A stretch of DNA of 64,000 bases from contig NZ_KB890427.1 in the NCBI RefSeq assembly GCF_000373105.1, forward strand, positions 1 through 64,000, in the 5' to 3' direction. The stretch comes from Neolewinella persica DSM 23188. GTDB lineage: Bacteria; Bacteroidota; Bacteroidia; Chitinophagales; Saprospiraceae. The notes beneath the pieces were generated by a model. It was given only the letters and a program-made list of their open reading frames with translations, ran no database searches and was not told the origin of the DNA. Positions 1-8,523 of the stretch are shown here, one piece after another. Each line of letters starts with the position of its first letter. Position 1 is the stretch's first letter. The position numbers were made by a program, and so were the translations under genes.

Positions 1-147
1 AAAAGTCCCCACCAGTCGCTTATCAATAGCAGCATCCAAATCTACCCTTATCTGACGGGTGTAACGATCTACTTGACGAAGGAGAAATGGACCTGCTTTT
101 CGCTTTATTGGAGTAGTTGCTTTATCTTGCAGTAACTTTAAAAACAT
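1..147 (-). CDS. Probable IS transposase, N-terminal part only (runs off left edge)
   Basis: A minus-strand reading frame is open from the left edge up to about 210, with an ATG at 145-147. The readable peptide begins MFLKLLQDKATTPIKRKAGP and continues with a basic stretch ending IDKRLVGTF at the edge. The basic, helical character resembles the N-terminus of IS4-type DDE transposases common in Bacteroidota, but no catalytic motif is inside the window, so the family is a guess. An 11-bp perfect inverted repeat (147-157 and 195-205) brackets the region just upstream of the ATG. It could equally be the start of an unrelated gene. Confidence 0.4.
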   Translation of the reverse strand, partial: MFLKLLQDKATTPIKRKAGPFLLRQVDRYTRQIRVDLDAAIDKRLVGTF

Positions 148-205
148 AGGCCTTTTGAGTTTTTCTTGAAGTGTGAGAACTCCTCGAAAATACACAAAAG
201 GCCTA
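147..205. repeat. Perfect 11-bp inverted repeat beside the left-edge ORF start
   Basis: TAGGCCTTTTG at 147-157 is the exact reverse complement of CAAAAGGCCTA at 195-205, giving a hairpin with a 37-nt loop. It would lie in the 5' leader of the minus-strand partial ORF and touch its start codon. Such leader hairpins block read-through transcription in some insertion sequences; that role here is inference. Confidence 0.6.
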
Positions 206-221
206 ATTTTTTGTCATCGCC

Positions 222-286
222 AAAATTCGGGATGACTCATGTTTTTTCAGGTCCGAACTCTCGCAGCGAAAATTCGGGATGTCTCA
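222..286. repeat. 18-bp direct repeat, two copies
   Basis: The string AAAATTCGGGATGACTCA at 222-239 recurs with one mismatch at 269-286, 47 bp apart, in the gap between the left-edge ORF and the DUF1501 gene. It may mark the end of the insertion element or a duplicated regulatory half-site; nothing in the sequence decides between these. Confidence 0.6.
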
Positions 287-312
287 AGTTACCTTTTATC
301 GGTAGCGTTATT

Positions 313-1977
313 TTACCTAAACAGCCCCACCTTCCGGCTGTACATTTGCCCGTCCACCTCAAGGCTGACCACATAGATGCCCGAGGCCCAACCAATATTG
401 TTCAGCGAGAAGCGTTGGGATTGTTGCCCCCCAGCCTGTCTGCCCCGGAAAGGGCTACTCAGCTTACGGCCGGCCACGTCGAAGAAGTGGATGCCCACAT
501 TCGAAGCCCTGGCAAGGGTGTAATCAATCACCACTTCTCCGCCATTAAGGTAGGCGTTCATCTTCAGGCTGGCGGCCTGACCCGGCGTTCGGGTACTTGT
601 TGCCCCCTGGCAGAAGAGACCGAGGTCTTCCATCCGCTCAAAGCTTGCCCCCATGACCTGGTCCACCAAATCAGCAGGAATACAAAGCCAGTTGGTTAGA
701 AGAGTAGCGTAAACGGATCGGAAGTCAACCTTGAACTTTAGGTTAAAGCCGTTATCCACGTCGTTAAGGTCCGGCAGTCCTCCCGTATGTCCGTTGCCAT
801 TCAAGCCCTTGCCAAAGAGCAATACAGGCGCTGCTGAGCCGTGATCAGTTCCATTGGAACCATTCTGGAAAATCCGCCGGCCAAATTCACTAAACGTCAT
901 GGCCATTACCCGGTCATCAATGGCGCCCGCGCTTAGGTCGTCAAAAAACGCTTTTACGTTTTTGCCGAGACTGTTCATCAGGTTGGCATGTGCCATGGGC
1001 TGATTAGCGTGCGTATCGAAACCATTGAGCTCGACCACAAAAAGCCTGGTCCCTAAACCTCCTCTGAGGAGCCTTGCTACCAGTGCCAGTTGATCGCCAA
1101 GGCGATCGTTCTCGTATTCCGCAGTATTTCTCCCCGCGTCGTAGGCCTCGGCCAGCACGCCCGCATACCGGAAGGTAGTGTTGGCAACCGCCCGAACGTA
1201 GCCAAGCTGTTCGCCATAGGTGCATTCAGGAACGCTGGAGACGTCGTATAACTGCCCCGTGCGGGCAATTTCGTACAGCTGTGTCGGATTTTCCGTCGAG
1301 ATCGCGTAGTTGAAGTCCTCTTCATTATTGAACAACAGGTTACCGGGGCCACCGATCTGAATCGCAGGTGGTGTTTCTGGCGGGCTGCTCAGGAAGTCAG
1401 GGTATTGATCGTTAAAGTAGCGACCAAATACGCCACTGGTCACCGTCTCGTCTGAATCAGAGGCCGAGGCCCAGATATCGGAGGAGCGGAAGTGACTAAG
1501 ATTATATTCGGGGTATCCAACGTTTTGTACCGCACGCATTGCTCCACTGTTCCATAACCCACTCAACGGATCAAGCTGCGGGTGGAGGGCGAGGGTGGAA
1601 GTGAGTTCAACCGCTTCGTTACGGGGAATGTGGATATCGGGCCGTAACATCTCATACTTCCCAAAATCGTGGATCGGGATCAGGGTGTTGAGACCGTCGT
1701 TACCGCCCTTTAGCCGGATGAGGACCAGGACGCGGTCCTCATCGTCAGCTGCGCTGAGCGCAGCAGATAACGGCGACGAAGCCATGGCATTGACCGGCAA
1801 TTTATTTAGCAGGAAGCCGGAAGTTCCCAGGATGCCCAGGTTGCGCAGGAAATTGCGCCGGCCATGCTCCTGATCGTGTGCCAGGCCGTCCTTCAGGCTA
1901 TCGCCTTTCCGGAGGCCGGGGTTTGTTTTGTTTGTTTGTCCCATTGGTGGACTATGTTTTTCAGCCCCGAAAGTCAT
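313..1977 (-). CDS. DUF1501 family secreted protein with Tat signal and T9SS type A sorting domain
   Basis: About 554 residues. A twin-arginine signal (GRRNFLRNLG, followed by a hydrophobic stretch) is near the N-terminus. The DUF1501 body follows, with LIRLKGGNDGLNTLIP, a GFDTHANQ motif and FSEFGRRIFQNGS near the middle. The last 80 or so residues form a type IX secretion C-terminal domain ending SGIYVVSLEVDGQMYSRKV. I infer export by Tat and then passage across the outer membrane by T9SS, a combination often seen for this family. The start at 1977 is an ATG; a TTG at 1995 and an ATG at 1944 are alternatives. It is the second gene of an operon with the DUF1800 gene, starting 18 bp after its stop. 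The biochemical function of the family is unknown; it is related to the sulfatase/alkaline phosphatase fold. Confidence 0.9.
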   Translation of the reverse strand: MTFGAEKHSPPMGQTNKTNPGLRKGDSLKDGLAHDQEHGRRNFLRNLGILGTSGFLLNKLPVNAMASSPLSAALSAADDEDRVLVLIRLKGGNDGLNTLIPIHDFGKYEMLRPDIHIPRNEAVELTSTLALHPQLDPLSGLWNSGAMRAVQNVGYPEYNLSHFRSSDIWASASDSDETVTSGVFGRYFNDQYPDFLSSPPETPPAIQIGGPGNLLFNNEEDFNYAISTENPTQLYEIARTGQLYDVSSVPECTYGEQLGYVRAVANTTFRYAGVLAEAYDAGRNTAEYENDRLGDQLALVARLLRGGLGTRLFVVELNGFDTHANQPMAHANLMNSLGKNVKAFFDDLSAGAIDDRVMAMTFSEFGRRIFQNGSNGTDHGSAAPVLLFGKGLNGNGHTGGLPDLNDVDNGFNLKFKVDFRSVYATLLTNWLCIPADLVDQVMGASFERMEDLGLFCQGATSTRTPGQAASLKMNAYLNGGEVVIDYTLARASNVGIHFFDVAGRKLSSPFRGRQAGGQQSQRFSLNNIGWASGIYVVSLEVDGQMYSRKVGLFR

Positions 1978-1995
1978 CGGGGCCGGATGGATCAA

Positions 1996-3432
1996 TTAGG
2001 TGAGCTGGAATTCGGGCAAGCGACCGATGTGTCGCAACAGAATTACGATTTGCCAGGAAGCAGAGTCCCAGTTCAGGTTCCATTCGCCGGTATCGTAGTA
2101 ATTCGAAGGAATTTCCCACTTCAGGGCATCAATCGCATTATCATAGGCTTCCTCAGTCAGTAATCCGCGGGGAATGAAATAATCTACAATGGCCCGGGCA
2201 ATGACCTCTGGCGAGTTACTATCTTCAGTTAATGCTTTGGCAAAATCAGGATAGATCGATTCACTGTTGTTGTGTACCGCCCAGCTAAAACCATCGATGA
2301 ACTGCCAGCGCAGGGTGATCCGGTTAGAGTCTATCCAGGCCCGGTCTCCCTTCCAACCCGCAACGTCTGGCGGCTGGCCGAGATACTGTCCCATATTGGC
2401 AATGCCCCAGAAACCCCAGTTGTTTCGGTTTTCGAAGTCGCCGAAATCCCCCTGGCGTAGAAAGGAAATCATCAACTCCATGGGGCTTTTCAGAAGTACC
2501 CCCATGTTGGCCTCCTCGAAAAAATGAGCACTTGCAAAAAGTTGCTGTAGCACGGGGAGGATCTGGAAGTCCTCGGCGATAAAGGTCTGTGCCATCTCAT
2601 TGATCACTTCCTCGCTTCCCGATTTATTGACGTAAAACTTATAAAGTTTTTCACAGATGTAGCGCGCAATCAGTTCCCCCCGCTGTTCAAACAGGGTCGT
2701 AATCAGGCTGGAATAATTGAAGTTTCCGGTAACCCCAAAGACGGTTTTCTCCGTATCGTCGTACCCCCAATCGGCCCACTCTACACTGCCACAGTAACTC
2801 GTCCAACCATTCCAGCCGGTCAGCGCACGGCTGGCTTCTACAATGTCTTCCTGGGTATAGCCGTTGTTTTCTCCTAGTGTAAACAACTCGAAGAGCTCAC
2901 GGGCGTAATTTTCGTTAGGGTCTTGCTTCGTGTTCTCAAAACCATTGAGAAAAAAGAGCATCGCAGGGGTGATCGTAATGTCCTCCACCAGCTTTTTGAA
3001 GTCGCCGAAGGCGTCGTCCTCAATCACCTTCATGTACTGGTACTGGTAGCTGGCACAGCTGTGGCTCTCGTACAGGGTGACAAAATGATTTTGCCAGAAG
3101 AGCGCCAGTTTTTCCCGAACGCCGAATTGGATGGATTCCTCCATAAAGCCAAAGTACCAGGTAACGTAGGCTTCGAAGACGTCAACCTCGGCGGCTTCAA
3201 AGGCTTCGTAATTCCAGTTGGCCCATTCCGGCGGCGTCCGTTGTTCTCGGGTGGCGGCATCGTTTAGCAGGCGGGCAACGGTCTGGGCGGGACCGTCGAG
3301 CAAAGCCTGTTCGATCTCATCGGGGCGGGCTCCGTAGCCGGCACGGCGATAAAGATGCTGGACTCGGCCAACGTCCCACGGCTGCTCGGCCGAGGGTACG
3401 TAGGCTTCCAGGCCAAGGGTGGCGCAGTTCAT
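1996..3432 (-). CDS. DUF1800 domain-containing protein
   Basis: 478 residues. Matches the DUF1800 family: an early HLYRRAGYG motif, EKLALFWQNHFVT in the first third, NENYARELFELFTLG in the middle, KSPMELMISFLR and QPPDVAGWKGDRAWI toward the C-terminus. DUF1800 and DUF1501 genes are habitual neighbours in Bacteroidota and Planctomycetota, and here they are in the same order and strand with an 18-bp gap, so they are probably co-transcribed and act together in an exported complex of unknown function. Start taken as the ATG at 3430-3432; the preceding TTG codon is in frame. A -7-like TATCTTAG box on the minus strand lies at 3474-3481. No clear signal peptide is visible at this start. Confidence 0.9.
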   Translation of the reverse strand: MNCATLGLEAYVPSAEQPWDVGRVQHLYRRAGYGARPDEIEQALLDGPAQTVARLLNDAATREQRTPPEWANWNYEAFEAAEVDVFEAYVTWYFGFMEESIQFGVREKLALFWQNHFVTLYESHSCASYQYQYMKVIEDDAFGDFKKLVEDITITPAMLFFLNGFENTKQDPNENYARELFELFTLGENNGYTQEDIVEASRALTGWNGWTSYCGSVEWADWGYDDTEKTVFGVTGNFNYSSLITTLFEQRGELIARYICEKLYKFYVNKSGSEEVINEMAQTFIAEDFQILPVLQQLFASAHFFEEANMGVLLKSPMELMISFLRQGDFGDFENRNNWGFWGIANMGQYLGQPPDVAGWKGDRAWIDSNRITLRWQFIDGFSWAVHNNSESIYPDFAKALTEDSNSPEVIARAIVDYFIPRGLLTEEAYDNAIDALKWEIPSNYYDTGEWNLNWDSASWQIVILLRHIGRLPEFQLT

Positions 3433-3566
3433 CAAAGCGGGTATGTTTTATGGGGGGTGATAGTTCGGGGCGTCTAAGATAAGAGGAAAGACGGTAAAAC
3501 AACACTTTTACGTTGGCTTTAACGGATTTACAACAGTTGAACGGTATATCCGAAGCAGCTTTTTTT

Positions 3567-3738
3567 GGCGCGGTCGCAGGTGCAGAGGAGGGTAAAAGGA
3601 CGGGGACTAGCTCACTTTTCCCGAAATAGAAGTGTTTCCTTAAGGGCTATGCCCTTAGAAAGTCGAGGTTGCAAATAAAAAACCTCGGGCCATAGCCCTT
3701 GCTTTCTTATCCCTTTACCTTGCACCTGCGGCCGCGCC
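3567..3738. repeat. Dispersed repeat family: convergent inverted pair with hairpin interior
   Basis: Left arm GGCGCGGTCGCAGGTGCA (from 3567) and right arm ending in its near-exact reverse complement (3718-3738). The similarity extends outward into TTTTT/AAAAA and inward into GGTAAAAGGA, giving arms of about 35-40 bp. The interior carries another inverted repeat (AAGGGCTATG ... CATAGCCCTT). It lies between the DUF1800 and SpoIIM-like genes, which are both on the minus strand. Twenty arms of this family occur in the window. Confidence 0.85.
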
Positions 3739-3884
3739 AAAAAGTGAATGTAAGAATAGTGAATGAGTGATTGGCTACCGCTGTGAAGACTTTTGTACTA
3801 CGCTTGTCTGCTACGATGAGCAAGCGCAACGACGCGAACGTTGCGTACAGCAGCTATTCCCCCACTTAATTATTCAACCATTCA
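3739..3884. other. Gene gap with short inverted words
   Basis: No coding sequence seen. GTGAATGTAAGAATAGTGAA near 3743 and TTCAACCATTCACTATTCC near 3872-3890 form an imperfect inverted repeat that reaches the 3' end of the SpoIIM-like gene, so it may act as a transcription end signal for that gene. Confidence 0.45.
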
Positions 3885-5726
3885 CTATTCCACCTCCATC
3901 CCCCGAATCCGACGCTTAGCACCAAACTGCTCAATATCTTCCAGCAAACTATCCGCCCGCTCGATCTCGCGAAGCGTGTAAAAATTAAGGGCGGAGGAAA
4001 CGGCCCACATGGTGAAAACGATGCCAAACAGGAACCAGTAGGAAATGGCCTGAAGGATGACGTTTACGTTGTCGATGGTGACGGCATCTGCGTAGAAAAC
4101 CCAGTCGAGAAAGGAAAAAACCAAACTGCCAACCGCCGTGTCTAATACCCACATTGCCGGTACGGCCAGCAGTATGACCATGATGAAATTACCGTAACTC
4201 GATACTAGATTGGTGTAGACAAAGGAGAACGTTTCCCGAAAAGTAGCCAGGCCAGAATACCCGGCATAAGCAAAGGTCAGCAGGAAGGGGAGTGTCAGGA
4301 AAACGAAGAGGCCAGCAATGGCTCCGTTGAAGGCAAGGCCCGTAGCGATGGCCACACAAACGAGGTACAAAAAGGCCTCGGACCGCCAGTTCGCCGGAAG
4401 TATTTCGATGTCTGATGCCCGCCAGAAAAGCTCGAAGGAAAGCCGCAACATGCCATAAAACCCCGCAGCTACCAACAGCAGATAAATTGGCCCCCGGGAC
4501 CGGGAGAACGTCGTCGTCAACTCATGGACATTGTGGAAATCTCCAAGAATAGTGCCGTCAAATACGTAGCGCGTTGCGGAAGCTGAGTTATAAAAGAAGA
4601 AAGCCAGCGTAACGAAAACTCCGGTAATGACCGCCAGCCCACCGAAGAGGTAGCCGGGGGATCGCCGAAGCACGGCAAAGCTGGCCGTAAGCGTTTCTCC
4701 TCCTCCCCGGATCTGACGGAGGCTAACGACGTCTTCGCCGTCATCGCGTCGGCGGGCGGGGGCCTCCTCCGTTGCCCGTGGCCGGGCTGCCACCACCCGT
4801 GGATAAACGACGTAATACCAGATGATAAAGGCAAAGCAAAGTAGAATAAAAACAGCGCGGATGGCATCCGGAAGTTCTGTATGTCGGGTCAGGTAGCCCT
4901 CCAGAAAGCCGGCGATGATGAATAGCGGGACGAGTCCCAGCATGATCTTTAGTCCGTCGCGGGAGGAAGCCTTGAAAGCATCGAAGCGCGACAGGGTGCC
5001 CGGGAACAGTAGTCCCTTACCCATGGCCAGGCCGGCTCCGCCAGCCAGTATAATGCTGCTGATCTCCAGCGCGCCGTGAATCCAAATGGTCAGGAAACTC
5101 TCCTGAAACAGTCCTTTAGCATAGAAGAAATACTGGAAGACGCCCACCATTACGCCATTACGAATCAGCTGAACGATGGAACCTACGGCAAAGAAAACAC
5201 CGGAGACAAAGGTCAGCAGTGCTACAGAAATGTTGTGCAGGGTGATTTGCATCGACATTGTAAAGGGCGAGGTCTGCTTATACACCGCCATGGGATCACC
5301 TCCCTGAATGTTGGCCTCCGTCATGTTGATGTAGGCCTCCCCCATGATCGTTTCGGCGAAGGCCGGGTCAATCCGGTAACTGATGATGCCGATCAGCATC
5401 GCCAGTACGAAGGTAACCAAGGCAATGGTCAGCGGCCGCCGCTGGGCATAGACAACGCGGGGCAGTTCATCGGTCCAGAAGGAAAAGAAACGGCTGGTCT
5501 CCCCTTTGCGCCCACGGTAAATCTGCAGGAAGGTGCGTTGGGCGAGGCTGTTGAGGTACACCCGGACGGAGCGGTTGGGGTAAAAGGTCCGGGAATAGGA
5601 CAGATCATCCGTCGTATGGATATAGAGTTGCTTGAGCAATTCCGGGTTTTGCTCATCGCGTTCCAGGGCCCGCTCGTAGCGCTTCCACTTGTCCTTGTTT
5701 TTTTCGATAAAATCGGTTTCCCGCAT
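3885..5726 (-). CDS. SpoIIM (stage II sporulation protein M)-like integral membrane protein
   Basis: 613 residues. The N-terminus (MRETDFIEKNKDKWKRYERA, then a Tyr-rich YSRTFYPNRSV segment) is typical of the SpoIIM/DUF95 family in non-sporulating bacteria. About ten hydrophobic segments follow in two blocks, separated by a charged loop around residues 310-340 (ATEEAPARRRDDGEDV). The first block, residues about 95-300, is the SpoIIM-like domain; the second looks like an additional multi-pass unit. In Bacteroidota such genes often sit near MoxR/RDD/DUF58 genes; here MoxR lies 22 kb away. A TATCTTG box on the minus strand at 5731-5737 is only 4-5 nt upstream of the ATG, suggesting a very short or absent leader. 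Molecular function unknown. Confidence 0.8.
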   Translation of the reverse strand: MRETDFIEKNKDKWKRYERALERDEQNPELLKQLYIHTTDDLSYSRTFYPNRSVRVYLNSLAQRTFLQIYRGRKGETSRFFSFWTDELPRVVYAQRRPLTIALVTFVLAMLIGIISYRIDPAFAETIMGEAYINMTEANIQGGDPMAVYKQTSPFTMSMQITLHNISVALLTFVSGVFFAVGSIVQLIRNGVMVGVFQYFFYAKGLFQESFLTIWIHGALEISSIILAGGAGLAMGKGLLFPGTLSRFDAFKASSRDGLKIMLGLVPLFIIAGFLEGYLTRHTELPDAIRAVFILLCFAFIIWYYVVYPRVVAARPRATEEAPARRRDDGEDVVSLRQIRGGGETLTASFAVLRRSPGYLFGGLAVITGVFVTLAFFFYNSASATRYVFDGTILGDFHNVHELTTTFSRSRGPIYLLLVAAGFYGMLRLSFELFWRASDIEILPANWRSEAFLYLVCVAIATGLAFNGAIAGLFVFLTLPFLLTFAYAGYSGLATFRETFSFVYTNLVSSYGNFIMVILLAVPAMWVLDTAVGSLVFSFLDWVFYADAVTIDNVNVILQAISYWFLFGIVFTMWAVSSALNFYTLREIERADSLLEDIEQFGAKRRIRGMEVE

Positions 5727-5956
5727 GGTGCAAGATAGGGTTTAGGGTTCAGTTTTCAGGAATCAGGTTGCCATTACTGCAGTAGACCAGGTTCAGGGAT
5801 CATTCCCTTCTAGGTACGCCGTCGCGCGTAGCGAGATGGAGGGTTCATAAATGGATCGATCACGGAACAAAGTCGAGGCAAACCGACTGAACCCTGAGTA
5901 ATGAACCCTAAACACTGACTTCTGATTACTGAATGCTGGGCCCTGAACACTGCCTT
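5727..5956. other. Gene gap rich in repeated TTCAG/CTGAA words
   Basis: No gene seen. The stretch is made of recurring short words (GGTTCAGTTTTCAGG, CAGGTTCAGGG, ACTGAACCCTGA, TGAACACTG) that can pair with one another as imperfect hairpins. The same vocabulary recurs at 40270-40325. A -7-like box for the downstream minus-strand gene lies at its left end. Confidence 0.45.
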
Positions 5957-8218
5957 CTACCTTCCCACAAACCAGGCAAATGTCCGGCATTCCTCCACCG
6001 CCTTTTGGTAGAACTTAGTGTCGTAATAAGCATCCTTGAGTAAGCGGAAATAAGTAAAAGGCCGTTGGCCGGGGCTTCCGGCCGCGTAGTGTTGGTTGCG
6101 TTGGGCTTTTGCGGCGAAGAAGGCTGCTTCGGCGGCGGCTTCACGGCCGGGCGCGCGTTCCAGCGCCCGCTCGAAATAGTAGCTTGCCCGGTCCATACTC
6201 ATGCTTTCGCGATTACCCAAGGGGGCATCACGATGAGAAAACACCCAGTCTCTCGTTTGCTTGGCAGCAGCACGGGCACCGCTGCTGCCCGAGCGGAAGT
6301 TATCCGCCAACTGCCAGTTATAGCTGTAATAGCTCATATTGTAATGGGCGAGGCCGATGTTGAAAAAATTTCGCGCGGCAATGGTATCATTGTCTGTGCG
6401 TCGGGCTTCATCCTCCAGTTCCAACAGGCGGGCCAGCAGGTCGGCTTTGGTGTAACGAACGGCGGCGGCAGACGGACGGAAGTTAACCCGGTCCTTAAAC
6501 TGCTTGATAAAAGGGGCGTAGGTTCCGTAGGCTTCTTGTCGGCCCAGGTCTACGCGATTGAAGACTTCTATGGCCGTTTCCCACTGTCCTTTTTGGAGGT
6601 AGTAAGTGCCGAGCAGGTCGTTGATGTCGTCTTCTGGTGTTGGACCGATTCGATCTGCGAGCAGGGCTTTGTCAAAGCGATTACCCAGGAGGCTATCGGC
6701 CATTCCTTCCAGTTCTTTGACGTGGTTGAGCATGGGGTTCATCCGTAGGGCGTCAAAACCATACTGTAGTAGGGCGGCCTTCCCCGTCCGTCCGGTATTA
6801 CGGTAGACTGCTTCAAGTTTGTCGTTGACGAGTGGGCGAAGGTCCGGATATCGTGCACGCAAAGCATCGTTGGCAAGTAAGTCGAAATAATACAGCTCTA
6901 CGGAGTCGTTGATCCGGTTCAGGGCAAGTACGTTGAGTACTTCCCGCAGAATTCTCACCTGATTGGCTAAAGTGTCTTCCAGTGCTTGATCAGCCAGCTT
7001 TTGGTAAGACTGCCGGGCGTAGAAGTAATCCCCAGAGAGCATTTCCAACGTTCCCTTAGCCATAAGCCACAAACTGGGGTTGGCGGTGTTTTTTCGCTCA
7101 ACGGCATTATTGACGAAAGCCTGCAGGGCAATCAGTCGCTTCGCAGCATTGGGCCGCGGCCGGTTTCGTTGTCGTTTATTTGCCTGGGCGTTTGGGTTGA
7201 AGTTGAGCCCCAACAAATCACGTTCCAATTCCAGTAGTTCGCGCATCACCAGTGGTTCGAGGGCGGTATTGGCAGGTTCGAGGGCGTAGATTTTTTCCAT
7301 TTCTTCCAGTATCACTGCCCGGCGGTTCTGGGCACGCATCACGTGGAGCATGGCGCGTTCATGGTCGTTAGCGCAGAGGTTGCTGGCGGCCTGCCATTCG
7401 GCGTCGGAGGTAATCTTGAAGCTCAGGTAGGCACTTTCTCTTTTACTCGGGCATCGTTCGAAAACACGGCTGTAGATGTAAGCAGAACGTGGGTTGTCCC
7501 CCAGGGCTTGTAGCGCACCGGCCCGGTGGCTTTCTACCCAGTCGTATAGGATACTGGGGTTGGCCTCCACCTTCGGCATCAGATAGTCGTACAACTCGAT
7601 AACGTAGGCGTACTCCTTGAGATAATGGGCCAGTCGCAGCAGTTGGTAGCTGTAGCGCAGACGGATGTAGTGGCTCTCGGTGGACTTAAACATATCCAGC
7701 CCATCATTGATCAGCCGTTCCATTGCTACCCGATCGGTCTCCGGTCGTTTGAAATTGGCGGCGACCCGTGAAGTATATGGCTCTACCCGTTTGGCAAAGA
7801 TCAGGTAGGTCAGCACTTCGGTACACCGGTAATCGACCAGGTGCCGGGCGAAGGAATTCTTGCGCAGGGTGGAAGAAAGTGCGGTGGAGGTATTGTCTTT
7901 ATTATCCATCACCCGGAGAATCTCCCGCAAACTGCCCAACGTTTCTCCGTAGATCAGCTTTTTGAGGTCCGCAATCTCCACCTGCTCACAGTACCGCTCG
8001 TGCCATTCGGCGAGGTTGTCCCGTTCCCGGGCAATGGCGTCCGGGTTGCCTTCCAGCCGGTAGCGGTTGGCGAAGGACTGATAGATCGGCCCCAATTTGC
8101 TGTCGTATTCCAACAGGTCCGGATTCAGAAACTGGTAGCCGTAGAAAGCAGGCGTGCAATCGGCTTGCAGCAGAATTGGCAGGAGTAATAACGGGAGCAG
8201 GTAGACTAGGCGCAACAT
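5957..8218 (-). CDS. Large exported tetratricopeptide-type helical repeat protein
   Basis: 753 residues. Start placed at the ATG at 8218 because it exposes a strong signal peptide (MLRLVYLLPLLLLPILLQAD, cleavage near residue 20); the longer frame only adds a TTG-started tail. The rest is alpha-helical, with many short helix pairs typical of TPR/Sel1-like solenoids, for instance AYVIELYDYLMPKVEANP, ESAYLSFKITSDAEWQAA, NDLLGTYYLQKGQWETAIEV and ASYYFERALERAPG. No enzymatic motif was recognised. The family looks restricted to Bacteroidota and is probably periplasmic. A TATCTTG box at 8225-8231 lies 6 nt upstream of the ATG. Function unknown. Confidence 0.75.
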   Translation of the reverse strand: MLRLVYLLPLLLLPILLQADCTPAFYGYQFLNPDLLEYDSKLGPIYQSFANRYRLEGNPDAIARERDNLAEWHERYCEQVEIADLKKLIYGETLGSLREILRVMDNKDNTSTALSSTLRKNSFARHLVDYRCTEVLTYLIFAKRVEPYTSRVAANFKRPETDRVAMERLINDGLDMFKSTESHYIRLRYSYQLLRLAHYLKEYAYVIELYDYLMPKVEANPSILYDWVESHRAGALQALGDNPRSAYIYSRVFERCPSKRESAYLSFKITSDAEWQAASNLCANDHERAMLHVMRAQNRRAVILEEMEKIYALEPANTALEPLVMRELLELERDLLGLNFNPNAQANKRQRNRPRPNAAKRLIALQAFVNNAVERKNTANPSLWLMAKGTLEMLSGDYFYARQSYQKLADQALEDTLANQVRILREVLNVLALNRINDSVELYYFDLLANDALRARYPDLRPLVNDKLEAVYRNTGRTGKAALLQYGFDALRMNPMLNHVKELEGMADSLLGNRFDKALLADRIGPTPEDDINDLLGTYYLQKGQWETAIEVFNRVDLGRQEAYGTYAPFIKQFKDRVNFRPSAAAVRYTKADLLARLLELEDEARRTDNDTIAARNFFNIGLAHYNMSYYSYNWQLADNFRSGSSGARAAAKQTRDWVFSHRDAPLGNRESMSMDRASYYFERALERAPGREAAAEAAFFAAKAQRNQHYAAGSPGQRPFTYFRLLKDAYYDTKFYQKAVEECRTFAWFVGR

Positions 8219-8334
8219 GGGGGGCAAGATAGCTAGTTTAAGAGGAGTGTGAAAAAGTTGCCTTGACAATAAACTTTAGTCTTGAATGGTGGTACACTAA
8301 TGGAAGCTTCTGGAAGTCTTCCTCCTCGTATTAG

Positions 8335-8388
8335 CCGTCCGACAAACTTTTGTCCGGCTTCGCCAGGCCAAAAGAATTTGTCGGACGG
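8335..8388. repeat. Strong intergenic hairpin
   Basis: CCGTCCGACAAACTTTTG at 8335-8352 pairs with CAAAAGAATTTGTCGGACGG at 8369-8388, leaving a short loop. The word CCGTCCGACGG is repeated just downstream (8397-8407), and a weaker outer inverted repeat (CTTCCTCCTCGTATTAG versus TTAGCGACGAAGGAG near 8420-8434) encloses it. It occupies the divergent gap between the TPR protein and the mutase gene; there is no T-run, so a simple terminator is unlikely. Confidence 0.7.
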
Positions 8389-8523
8389 TCGAACCGCCCG
8401 TCCGACGGATGCTTTTTCATTAGCGACGAAGGAGCTAAAATGAGAAAGTCCGTCTGACGGGTTTTGTCCCCCTTTCTAAAGATTTCAACCAGCCCCAACC
8501 AACCACACCGCACTACCACCATC

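Noticed and set aside
8270-8523. Cobalamin riboswitch upstream of icmF
   Set aside because: The gap contains hairpins but I could not find a B12-box-like conserved core; the hairpins look like repeats.
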